Assembly: GCA_964036275.1 (NCBI GenBank)
Contig: OZ038434.1
Span: 16,233,879-16,297,878, forward strand
Direction: 5' to 3'
DNA: 64,000 nucleotides
Origin: Litoditis marina
Taxonomy: Eukaryota; Nematoda; Chromadorea; Rhabditida; Rhabditidae
The first letter of the stretch is position 1. Each line of letters starts with the position of its first letter. Both the position numbers and the translations under genes were made by a program. Positions 47,201 through 57,527 of the stretch are shown here, piece after piece. Under the pieces are notes generated by a model. It searched no databases and was not told where the DNA came from. It saw nothing but the letters and a program-made list of their open reading frames with translations.

Positions 47201-49432
47201 TTAGTTTACAGAAAACACCATTTACTACACTCCACATGATTATAACGATGACAAAACCAAACACGGTTTTCCCGACAAACCACTGACCTTGACTTCTACT
47301 ACATGGACGAGTTTCTCCATCCAGGGCCTCAGTGGAGCAAGGTAGAGATGTTCTCGAGTGATGTTGTCCAGTTCCTTGTGGAACCCATCAAAAACAAAGT
47401 TGACGGCAGAATCATTTTTGCAATTACCCAAGATGGTTTCCTGAAACAATGTATTAAGTACAGTTTGATAAATGATTTTCTGTGGAGGTTACGCACGAAA
47501 ATTATTCATTTCCCAGTGTATCCCAGAACCGTGGATTTATTCATTAATAGGAGTTATCTATTAATGAATAACTTTGAACCAAGGTGTGCACTGTTGGTTT
47601 CGTGCATCAATCATAACCGAATAATTAAGCGTCAACATTGGACCATAATATACGTCTACTTTCCAAATATAGGACCCATTCTCATAATATTCCGGGTCAT
47701 TAGACAGAGATAGAGCCAAAAAGCCAACAAACTGTGTAACTTACTTCAACCTTTGTCCTCGATATGCCTTCGTTTCTGTGATGTACCATCACCTCGGCGA
47801 GACCGTGAGCGTCGAAAGTCTTGGTGTCGGGGCAATAGACTTTCATTAAGTCATCTGCAACAATCGACACATAACTCGCATTTGTTAGGAAAACATAGAA
47901 GAGTACAGGTACTATTCAAGGAGTTTTACATCAAAGGTTTCGAGTATTATATCATAAGTTTCAACGGTTTGTTCAAATACTCTTGTTTAAAACATGATCT
48001 AATTTATATGAAGGTGGACTAACCTTTGAAGAATCCACGGTTAATGTTCATTTGATGATCGTAGAAAATCTCGCCAGTATTCATCTGGCCCGAAGAAAGT
48101 GGATCAAGCACGTCCTCTGAATAGGTTGCACACATTACACTGGTGAATAGCTACACGTATATGCACTAACTAGCAGTACACAATGAGTGCTATGAATAGT
48201 TTTTGGTATGCATGGGGTTGTGGGGCCACCAGTGATGTTTTTTAAGCATACATCAGTAGAGCTGTCCGAATAGTCAGGAAAAATATGAAAAACGGACAAC
48301 TTTTTCGCCGAATAAAAGAAAGTCTGTCTACTTTTGATGGAAAAATCATAAATTTCACACCTAAAACGGACTTTTTTTGTCCCTTAGTCGCACCTTACAA
48401 GTGTCAGTTTTTAAGTTAACTGAGTGTTTGAGAGACAGCCATACTAGTTTTTTGCCATGCCCTTAATACACCGGACCTCTAGCCTAAATTGTATTGAACC
48501 CTATTCTATTGGGAAAATGGAGGTCATTCGGGCAACTCACGATACGGAACCGTTTCCACTGCTCCTACATTCCCTAGCGGAACGGCAGAAGTCGGCATCG
48601 CAACCCCTTCAGCCGGTTTCGCGAGAGTATAACGCCGGAAATCTGAACTTTGTTTAGGTAATTTACGATTTTATCTTTTATGCAATTTTTTCATTATATA
48701 AGTGTTCATTTCAAAAACATAATGGAGTGAATGGCTTATTTATTCGTTATCACCATAACCTGATCACTTCTTCATTCCTATAACTGTTAGATTTATATTA
48801 TTATTATTATTATTATTACACACAACGCTTCGGGAAGTTACGGGTCCGGCAGCTCTCAAGCACTCTTGGCCGTCTGAACCCTCCGACTTCAGCTAATTTG
48901 CTTCATTAATAGTCTCATTAAACCTATGTAACCGTCTTGCTCATTGAAAAATACAATTGTTATCACATCACCTAAAACTCAATCATCTTAGACTTGCATA
49001 TGTATGCTACAATTGTGAAACTCACAGGGAGTAGGGACTTGAGGACCAGCCATTCTGTCATCGGGCAGTTGTTGAGGAGGCTGAGCCAAGTACATGGCAC
49101 TCGGGAACTGAGGTGGAATCGCCGAAACGTAATGGTGTTGTAACCCATCGTCGTAGTTGAACGCTCCTGAATAGATAAACTCGGCATACATATGAAATGT
49201 ATTCCTGCACAGTTTTCCGATCATTACTGTATACGGAAAACATAACATTATCTACTTCATAGTCGTTTTCGATTTGAGACCGTAATTGAGGGTGCATCGT
49301 TAGGTAAGTGCAATGACCTATTCAAGTAGGAATAATGATGAATGCGTTTGATAAACATACCTCGGTTGTACTGCGTTTCTTGAACTGAACGATCATCCAT
49401 TTCCTTTTGAGCTGTAGCACAGTTCAATCTTC
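35298..49432 (-). CDS. Long multi-exon gene, unknown family
   Basis: I do not recognise the product. Minus exons with matching phases: 49432-49361, 49166-49026, 48642-48541, 48116-48024, 47854-47745, 47440-47288, 46698-46546, 46266-46168; a gap; 43180-43114, 42841-42719, 41964-41871, 41704-41627, 41336-41154, 40987-40910, 40619-40500, 37151-37055 and 35355-35298. Landmarks in order: DDGLQHHYVSAIPP, LAKPAEGVAMPTSAVPL, MKVYCPDTKTFDAHGL, LRPWMEKLVHVVEV, LRKDIGEKAPTRKLPLDK, WRVKGNASTVKQAEQAFVHV, FGIRRSFRREGGRTF, LHGMMTICCFIVNKLYG, SSRPAIKAAVLEM and SDMFGQVFYSLGPRAD. The 46168 and 43180 exons do not share phase, so one exon is missing between them. A 717-bp tandem duplication repeats two exons and fuses a third in frame. 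TAG at 40510-40512 lies just before a strong donor at 40499, so the exon beyond may not be translated. The N-terminus may extend to an open frame at 49650-50000. Confidence 0.55.
35532..36430. mobile_element. CAGGG-ended non-autonomous element with GCAGTAAAC repeats
   Basis: Left end CAGGGTTAAATCC, right end in reverse complement CAGGGAAATAAAAACC. Just inside, the left end has a run of GCAGTAAAC-like words and the right end has ACTGCRGTTTACTGC-like words, the subterminal repeat style of hAT elements (family knowledge; CAGGG ends are common there). A near-perfect palindrome, CTGGTAGTACCGCGGTACTACCAG-like, is centred near 36346. No transposase. No clear 8-bp target duplication was found. Confidence 0.6.
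38085..38218 (+). repeat. Single copy of the 155-bp array repeat
   Basis: Shares CATGTGTACTGTAGGAGTC, CGCAAGTTTGATCGC and ATGCTCATACTACC with the array at 29.2-30.2 kb, and ends in TAGAGATGTGAAGCATGCC exactly as the array does. Confidence 0.85.
39232..39325. mobile_element. Small hairpin element GATTATGTGG, copy 3
   Basis: ACGATTATGTGTTCCGAT faces GGTCCACATAATCGTC; the central TCAATTGCAGTTTG pairs with CTAAACCGCAATAAA imperfectly. Confidence 0.75.
39365..39510 (+). repeat. 29-bp minisatellite with GGGGACGAGGGTGAGAG
   Basis: About four units containing GAATAGGAAAGGGGACGAGG, ending in a G tract near 39497-39508. Similar words recur at 40275-40335. Confidence 0.85.
39540..40270 (-). repeat. 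Inverted-pair repeat, copy 2
   Basis: Reverse copy of the element at 33655-34375, with the core GGCGCGGCCAGGGGTGCC at about 39861-39878. Instead of TTCCCTGAAA its ends carry TTCAGGGA and CGAACG words, so the ends have diverged more than the middle. Confidence 0.75.
40531..41964. repeat. 717-bp tandem duplication
   Basis: 40531-41247 and 41248-41964 appear identical base for base by eye, starting GCTATCCGTGCTGAAGTAGC and ending GACTGCGGTCAAACAC. The unit spans two full exons of the minus-strand gene and fuses parts of two others in frame at the junction. Confidence 0.95.
42283..42523. mobile_element. TIR element of the ATAGTTTGTTTCACC family (copy 2)
   Basis: Left end ATAGTTTGTTCCACC and CCCTCTACAGTAAT; right end in reverse complement ATACTCTGTTTCACC and CTTCTACAGTAATC. 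241 bp, no coding capacity, in an intron of the long minus-strand gene. Confidence 0.75.
45320..45359 (+). repeat. GTGGGTGG simple repeat
   Basis: Forty bases of GTGGG and GTGT units. Confidence 0.9.
45440..45772 (+). repeat. 130-bp tandem repeat with TGACGTCA sites
   Basis: About two and a half units; TGTGACGTCAACTTTGCAC starts at 45444, 45574 and 45704. Units hold up to two palindromes TGACGTCA, the consensus CRE/ATF site, about 35 bp apart. Confidence 0.9.
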
Positions 49433-49649
49433 CTGCAACACAGTAGAAACTGGTAGTTAGTATACACATGAGAATAATGAAACATTTCAATACACGAATG
49501 AAATTGATGAGACATTTCAGGTTGAAGAGCCTGTAATTCACTCTCTGAACATTGTTTGAAAACAGAAATTTCATATGTTAACAGGGTGCACAAACACAGA
49601 TTACAACACGATAAGACGAAATAATAATACAAGACAATTGAATAATGTT

Positions 49650-50000
49650 ACTGGCGACTGAAATAGCTATGGCCATCGAGGGTCATCAGGACAGCAGCCC
49701 CTTTAATACTATCTGTAGGAAGATACATCAACTCGTGTCGCTCAGATTTCAGGAAATACACATTATTGGCAGAAACGGTGTCGATTATCCTGCATGCCAC
49801 TCTCCATTGAGGTTGCCGGGCGTAGTGAACTGCGTTTCCTATTGCTATGAAAGGGTTGCAGGTATGAAACAACGTCAACAGAACATAGGACTGAGCGAGG
49901 TTGGACGCAAAGAGAATGCAGGAACCGAATGCTTTCACGTCATTACCATGGGGGTCCACATACTCGCAGTACACAAACCACGGCATGTACAAACGCGAAA
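49650..50000 (-). CDS. Possible first exon of the long minus-strand gene
   Basis: Open on the minus strand with ATG near 49985 and a protein-like sequence (WFVYCEYVDPHGNDVKAFGS, YLPTDSIKGAAVLMTLDG). A weak donor (A|GTCGCC near 49662) would give the phase needed by the exon at 49432. The plus strand is also open over the same bases, so this rests on composition and position only. 50040-50140, just upstream, is GC-rich and may be the promoter. Confidence 0.35.
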
Positions 50001-50139
50001 AAACGGGCGCTGCGCCCATTAGAAATTTCGCTCACGTCTGCCCGAGCGCCCAGCTGCCTGGCAAAGTTCCAGCGCAGTTGGAAGCGCAGGGATGTGCTTT
50101 TGTAGCGAAAGCGAAGCGGTCGCGGCGCGGCAGCCTCTC

Positions 50140-50504
50140 TAATCAAAATCTCGAACACTCGCTGTATTTTTTGTTATTTATTATGCAATTAACTTTATTT
50201 TCTAGAATAATTGTATTCTAATCGTTCCTGGACCTTCATTTAAGCTTTGTATTAGCTATTGTAGTATAACACGAGATTTCAGCGATAAATTTCACAATTG
50301 AAAAGAAGAAAAGTTGACAATAGAGAAAAATGTCCGTTTCAATATACATTTTGCATAATAACGAGATAGTGTACTCCTATAAACTACTATAGAAACGAGC
50401 TAGTTCTCTCCTTATTGTTATCTAACGTTTTTTTATATATAATCTACCGAATTTCGTTCGTTTTCTTCGAATGAATGAATAAAGGGAGATATTTCATCAT
50501 TGTT

Positions 50505-50556
<52 letters not shown>

Positions 50557-51959
50557 TTCGGATCTTCCAACTCCTCCATTGCGATATGAATCAAATTATC
50601 TTTTTCAGATCCTCGTCAAATGTTCGTTGATATCCTCACCAGCGTCTATCTGAATTCCCAGCCCGAATGCTAGAAAAGAGAAAACCTAGGATATGTACAG
50701 AGGTAGTTATATTGGTACCATTGTTTTCTTAGTTCTTACGTAGGTAAACACTTGCCTAATTGCTCGTTATTATTGAAAACTAAGGCTAAACATGCTTCAT
50801 GATTTTGAATCGAAAATAAGCTAATTTTCTCTTATACATCTGGTGACAATCTATTCTAATTACGAAATAACCTGATTTGCTTATAACCGTATATTATATC
50901 ATGGTTTCCATTCAACCAGGATCGAATGAATCACGTTATAACTTCAACTCCTTCAGATCGAAACTGTTACTTTCGCTAATATAAATAGGCTCAATCGAAA
51001 ATCGTTTGCGAAAAGAGTTCGGTGATACACGTTACATTTTTTATTCGAAAAAATACATCAAACTATAATTCCAGCATCGGAAGCGTTGGAGGAGGAGGAG
51101 TAACCCAAAATGAAGGGATTCGATCATCAGTCTCACTGCCAGTGACCCGAAGAAGAAATTATCTTTTGTTAAAAATGTGGTTTTATTGATGTTTTTGTAT
51201 GTGATAAAAAAAGTTTGGTTGCTTCAATAAGTTTCAGTCGTTTGCCAAGAACTATGCGACAAAATATTATGAAAGTTTGCGTTATAACTCTATTTTTATT
51301 CGTGTTTTGAACGATTCTGGAGCCTTTTGTCGAATTGACTTGAATTTTGAGCCGCAACGCACCAGAGACGCGTTGCGGTCGTGCAGCCGCCCGGCGGTTT
51401 TCAATACACCTTTGAACATGCCGTGAAACTGCTGCTGCGAATTAACAGTCCGTTTCCAGAAAATTGACGAGCTGTGCACTCTTCCTCTAACCACGATCCG
51501 TGAACTGGAAACACAGCTTACTATTTCTTCTCGGTAACAGTGTTTCGCATGGCACAGAAAGAAAACCTGCATGCTCTCAAACATCGATTGCTGAGAGCTG
51601 AACCATTAAAAAAAACTTATGGAAACTGATGTTAACGTAGCCCGCGAGTTTGATCTTTAAAGAAAACACATAACCAGATTGATTCCAAAGAACAGTATAG
51701 GTAGTGGATAGAGTACAGTCAGCTAACCTGAACATAAACTGTCGCTGGAACAGACGAACGAAGAACTGCCAATCGGGATGAACCACTTCTGCTGCTGCTA
51801 CTTCACTGAACTTTGGCACGTAGACATCGCCAGATACTACCAATGACTTTGGCAACCTCAAAATTGAGATACGACAAGTGCGAGAAACCGGGAAATGATG
51901 TTTTCTCTCCACAAAACCGCGCATATGAATCTTCTAAATGAGTTTATTCCCCCCCTCAC
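50140..51959. other. Gene-poor AT-rich stretch
   Basis: No firm gene. A (TA)n tract lies at 50510-50552. Two minus-strand open frames (51282-51584 and 51577-51924) show no family match or splice support. Confidence 0.4.
50510..50552. repeat. (TA)n microsatellite
   Basis: About 40 bases of alternating T and A. Confidence 0.9.
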
Positions 51960-52999
51960 GTTTTTATTACGATATTTGATATTTGAAGGGAAACCTCCGC
52001 AGGTAACCGATTCGCTGCCTACACATCATCACTACACGTTTCGTACTACGTTTACTACTTACTATGTACTATGTAAGGGCGTACGTTTAGTAAGAAGTTC
52101 TATGTGCTTTTTGTACGTTTACTATGTACTACTACGTTTCGTTTTGCTGCATGTACTTGACTACTTTAGATGTATGCACGCGCTGCTTCCCCGTGCTTCT
52201 GCTATCGTTCCTGCTCGAAGTAGGGATCGCAACTGCTGTCGCCACACACCACTTCTCACCCACGCTTCACACGATTCGTCTCTGCTAATAAATTTATTTA
52301 CTTTTTGATATTTTGGTTTTTTTTCTAAATATTATACAGATCGCAAACACGCATAAAAATATTGTTTGTTTATTTGTTGTTAGTTGTCTGTATGTAAACT
52401 AGTGAAGTGCTTGTATCTCATCCAAAACTACGTTTAATTTCTTAGCACGGCTTCTACAAATGTTGATATGGTAATTATTCAGTATTGTTCGCTTTCGCTC
52501 CCTTCTAGAAATATCTGGTTTTTGGAATATTTAGCCATGATATTGGTATTCGGTGCTGTCTACCTAGTATATAGCTGACAGCGTTGGCTGCATTCCTGAA
52601 TCAGTTGGAAGTAGAAGACGGTTCAAGAATTAGCGGAAATCAGAAAAAAGAGACTTCTCAATCATTGCTAAAACCGAGGCTTAATCTAAAATCAAAAGTA
52701 ACGGTTTTGTGGGAGTTTGAAGGAGTTTTTCGAAAACAAAATTGCGTGTATGCTATAAGAAATAGTAGAAGTACTCAGACAATTCCCAGCCACTTTTTTA
52801 TTGGCTGAACGAGAGAGTGTGCAGGTCAGAGAGACGCAGACTGTCGTAGCCTGTCTGCGCGTATGTATAGCCAAAAATAAGGGCACGATGCCAATAGGTC
52901 TCGGCGGGAATGACTGATACCTGACTCTTACCTTTTCATACATATCAATGTTATCAGAAAAGTCCCGCATATCGAGACCAGAGTATTACAGTACCTTGC
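51960..52999 (-). repeat. 1-kb dispersed repeat, copy 2 (uninterrupted)
   Basis: Inverted partner of 17035-18876 and lacks its 737-bp insert, so it shows the empty site. The right end lies about 320 bp from the start of the gene at 53323. The exact ends are uncertain. Confidence 0.75.
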
Positions 53000-53322
53000 C
53001 CTTATGGAATTTCTCGATTTATGGTTAGGTTTTGAGTTTGTGGGCGTGGTAGGACCTATTAGCTGTTGCGCAGTAAGCCCTGCTAGCGCGCGAATAGAAG
53101 AGATTCAAATTGAAACGGACAAATTATTAAAATGAAACCGGATTATTATTATTATTGGTTATTTAAATGCAGTAAATAGTTCTTATATTTCGTCTGTATC
53201 ATCCTGGGTTGCTTTGTATTATAATTCGTTTGCATTTTGTTCAAGTTTTCAATATAATTGCAGTGTTACAGGGCTGCTTCTCGTCATATAGTTGCTATTT
53301 TCTTTATTCTCATTTGGATATT

Positions 53323-56300
53323 ATGCCACGAATGGTGAAGAATACTGGAGCTCCAGTAGTCGACAGAATAGGATCAAGTGAGTCATTTAGGATTACGAAA
53401 AACTGTAATAAAACCTTGATTGAAGAAATAATGCCTTCCTGAAACGAATATAAAAACCAAATTATTTCCAAAAGGTCGCCCAAGTCGGTCTGAGTAGTTG
53501 TGGAACAGCTGGTTTGTTTCCGAAAGACATTAAGCGTCTGTGGAATCATTTTCGGCGTTCAGCTTGTTATTCAGTTCACTGCTCAATACGTATTGCAAAA
53601 CTTACAATTGCTTTTTTCGATCGCTCACATGTTCTTTCATATCATAAGAGGCTTTTCTGTTGATTTTGACGCAAATTTAATATAAAGTTCCTGAAAATGT
53701 AAAACCTTTCAGTAGTCTACATTACCATTCAGATCATATCACATATTTTGTTATGCGAGTGCACACAGAATTAAGATGCGACTATTTTTATAAATGAAAG
53801 CCTTTTTTGTCAGTTCAAACTCAAAACGTTATAGTTTTGCACCGATAACAGTCAGATTTTGTCAACCCGGTTGCTTATAGGTTATTTTCACAATCAACCG
53901 AATTCTATTTACAAAATCAACCGGGTTGTTATTAATCTGGTTGCTTATATAATTCGGCTCAAGACGGTGGTAGTAGCTTCAGTTGACTGACAGTTGCACT
54001 GAGCGGAGTACTTGTAATGTGTTTTTAACAGAGTTTTTTGTATATTATCAATTTTACAGATTTGTCATACGACATGCATGAAGAGAAGCGTGACTTCAAA
54101 AGAATCCAGGATCTTGTTTCCGAATTCAATGGAAGGTCTCGAAAGAGACTAGTTGTGACGCTTTTATCGTCAGATGGGACTGTGTTAATGCTTGGCACCA
54201 AATCTTTGGTCTCAACTATTATGAAGACGAATATGATTTCGACACTAGTTTCGGGAGTACCAAAGAATCCTGAGTGGTTCGGGGAAGAAGAGAAGGTTAG
54301 TATTTAGTAATATGAAAAGTGATGTTTTTGTATTGGGAAAAGTACAGCTGAATTTTGGTTAGACCCATAAGTGAGTGTCATTCTCAAAGTTCATATTAGT
54401 GTTTTTATACCAGAGTTTAAATTTTTTAGTCGTTCATTTTCTAGTCGTCCATAGTTCGTAGTTAGTACTCAGAAAACGGATTGGAAGTATGTTTTTTCGA
54501 GGACTTTTCGGATGCGAAAACGTAGTTTGATAAAGTAATTGGTTAAATAATGAGATAAACATACATTCGTTTTGTAGGAAACCTTCAAATTACCTCTGCT
54601 TCACCTTCCCACTGAGGCCGAGTTGTCTAATTTGAATGAAATTGGTTGCGAGGGAATGATTTCCCAACTTCTCAACTTATCTGGGTATCCAGTTTGTAAT
54701 CATTTCGCAAAGGACGCCCCATTACCTTTTGGATGGCCCAAAAATGTGTCACCTAAGGCTCCATCCACACTCTGCCTTTTTAACGATAACAGTACAGGTA
54801 CTCCTAGAATCTCTCAATTTGTTGATTTTCCATCATACACCAGTAAGGTTTGACTATTTTACAAGAACGTGGTCCGTTTGAAATAAAAAAAAGTGAAAAT
54901 TGATTGTATTGCATCGGAGATAGACAAATTTTCTTGTTTTTGGCAAAGAAGTAGTCCGTCCTCTGAACTTTTGCTATAGTTGTTTGAATTATCATGTTGG
55001 GTTTTTTCCTAATTTGGATAGGTTTTTCAGGTATCAAGTTTGGATCTAGAAAAGATTTTCTTCTATTCGTCCTCAACGTTATGATTTGTTCTTATTTCTT
55101 CAACACCCTTTTCTTGAAGTTTGGTGTTGTCGCGGAAAATTCACAAGGTGAGTTTAATTATTATTGCAACAAAAATAAGTTCAGATTCTGCCTGAATTTC
55201 ACGCTCACTTCAATCATTCATTTTGTTTGTATTTACATTACGTGTTTCTCGTGTATGTTAAGTAGAGGTACAACTTCAATACATCGTTGTTTCAGCCGGT
55301 AATTATGTGGCATCTACTACGTTCACTACCGAATTGCCCTTCGATTTGGCCGCTGTTGAGGATTTTACCAGTGAGTTTCTCTTTTAATATTTCATTGAAC
55401 TCAGCACTCCTGTAATGTTCTTTCTGCATAGTTTGCATAGATAGAAATCCGAAAATTAGATCAAACCATTAGTCTATTACTATTTCAGAGTTCGGAACTT
55501 GTGCACAATGTAATTCGTAACATAGCAGCTATCCGCTCTGTGGGCCAAATAGGCTGGTAGTATAGGAACTAATATGTGTGTGACGACGAATGGTCCGGTT
55601 CCGAAACAGTTATGAACTTAAGTTTCACATTTTGGAAAATATACTGTCATATAATTAGGAAAGATTGGAAGTTTTTGGACCAAAAAACCTGCTTGGTTGC
55701 TTCGTGGAAATACGCACATGTTGTTTGAGGGATTTTTTTTAAAAACCTAGTGAGGTCAATATTAACAAGATTGTGTTGCGGGGCGATTCATATTTCATAA
55801 TTTGCGAAGATGCCTGTTTTGAAGGTGATCTCGTCTCATGTCCACGAAAATTAAGTTTATCGGAGAGGTCGAAAAGAAAGAGGAAGAACACCACGGGGGT
55901 GGCATGCAGTTCACCCACAAAGAGTACGGAGATAGGTACGTGAAGCATTATAATGTTTTTGTTGGTCACAGAATGTTTAACTTCGTATATTATATTCTGC
56001 TTTTGCATTTCAAAAGTTTTCGACAAGCTCCCGTTGCAGTTGAATTGAGGGAGGACATATTAAAGTGTTACAAAATTGTGAAAAAATATCATGAAATGCA
56101 CTACATAAATAAGTCACCTTTTGTAGTGTATTAATCATGTATTTGAAGTACTTAAAGGAGACCGGAGAGCAACATGGTTTCTCGTAAACTGCTGTGTCCT
56201 ACTTTAGGTTGGACGTGACAGTTGGCATTGTCATGTGAATGTCACGTGGACTGATCAAACTAATGTACAAATTATTTGTGCTCTCTGATCTCAATACAGT

Positions 56301-57422
56301 CAAAAACAGTCCGAAACAAAACCTCTGCTCAAGTTGTGTTCCGGTCTCCTGGTCGCTGTATTTTATTTCAATTTCAAGTATTGTTTCCAGCTATCCGAGC
56401 TTGTTTACCATCCATAATCAATGTATTTATTTCAGATAAAACAGATAATTCTGGTACTATTCCGTTATTGAGCGTCGATAACGCTTCTACCTTGGATTCT
56501 CTCCCATCAACATCAACTCGTGATATGAAGGCGGCATCTCTATTCAAGAAGGTACGTCTTACCATATATCGCACACCTCAAACTTGACATTTGGATGATT
56601 TGTGACAATTTTTTTATCTATCCGGGGCTCTGGTCAGGCATGTATCATCTTCGTATTTTAGTTGATGATCTTATGGATCATAGTTTAGTTTGTTCCTGTA
56701 GACTAACCACACTGTATTGTGATTTCTCCAGAGGAAATCCTTGCTCGTAGTCGTAGTCAAATGTAGTTGTTTCATTCAGATAAGTTCAGATACATGGTAT
56801 TCTATGGTGTGTGCGTGCTTTTACCACCACGATGCATTTTCTCGTTTCAACAGTTGTGTCAGCAGATACAGACATTGTCACAATTATGAATGAGAGAAGT
56901 AGAATATGTTCAGTTCTGATGTGGTCTCATAATCTGGTTAATTTCAGATGCCATTCCTGAAAAGTTTCGACTCTCCTCAAAATACTGCAAACTCGGAAAA
57001 TGAAACTCCAAGTATGTGTTAACGTCACAGGATAGTCTTTTTTTTCTTCTCGCGTTTTTCGCGTACTTAACTTAAAACATAAGTTTTTCTTCAATTTTGA
57101 ATTAGGGGTGTTCAAAGCTGTAGCGATTAAAACGGAATCTGTCTAGTAGTTTGGTTTTGCAAACCACATGTTTATTTTGTGTTTTTCTCAGCTTCTCTGT
57201 TTAGATGGTCGACTGGTCAAGATCAACGTACCTCGTCAGCGCAAACTACGCGTATACAAGAAGATTGTGGCTGGAAAAGAAGTTTCAAAAGTGTTATGTG
57301 CATGCTTGGATAAAGTAGATATGTCATTAGTGCAGACCATTCGGTGTTCTTGCGGAAATTATAACCACGTTGCTTGTGTATCGTTCAATACAGATAAGTG
57401 TATAATTTGCTCCTCAATATAA
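53323..57422 (+). CDS. Unknown protein with C-terminal Cys/His cluster, next to the transposase
   Basis: No family recognised. Eight exons with matching phases: 53323-53377, 54060-54295, 54578-54797, 55031-55147, 55296-55370, 56436-56551, 56948-57011 and 57205-57422, giving 366 residues. The start MPRMVKNTGAPVVDRIGS is basic. Exon 2 reads KRDFKRIQDLVSEFNGRSRK and then SDGTVLMLG; exon 3 has LPTEAELSNLNEIG and APLPFGWPKNVSP. Middle exons are Ser/Thr/Asp-rich. The end holds CAC, then CSC, H, C and CIIC, a spacing like a small PHD- or RING-type zinc finger. Exon 4 is optional: skipping it keeps the frame, and its hydrophobic stretch (LLFVLNVMICSYFFNTLFL) looks less coding. The next gene starts 105 bp downstream on the same strand, so the two may form one transposon or an operon-like pair. 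A DNA-binding accessory protein is a guess. Confidence 0.6.
53870..53965. repeat. Relative of the CAACCGGGTTG foldback
   Basis: CAACCCGGTTGCTTATAGG and CAACCGGGTTGTTATTAATC face each other, with a third GGTTGCTTATATAATTCGG. In intron 1 of the gene starting at 53323. Confidence 0.5.
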
Positions 57423-57527
57423 AGAATGATGAGTGATTGTTTTGTTGATTGCCTAGATTTCTATAAATACATACGTATCGTACAATTTTCCCGAGGAAAA
57501 ATCATTCTAAAGCTCGCATCGATATAG

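Noticed and set aside
47303..47713. 136-residue plus-strand frame
   Set aside because: Mirrors the minus-strand exon 47440-47288 for a third of its length and continues into AT-rich intron.
48457..48657. 66-residue plus-strand open frame
   Set aside because: It is the antisense of the minus-strand exon 48642-48541, whose phases fit both neighbours.
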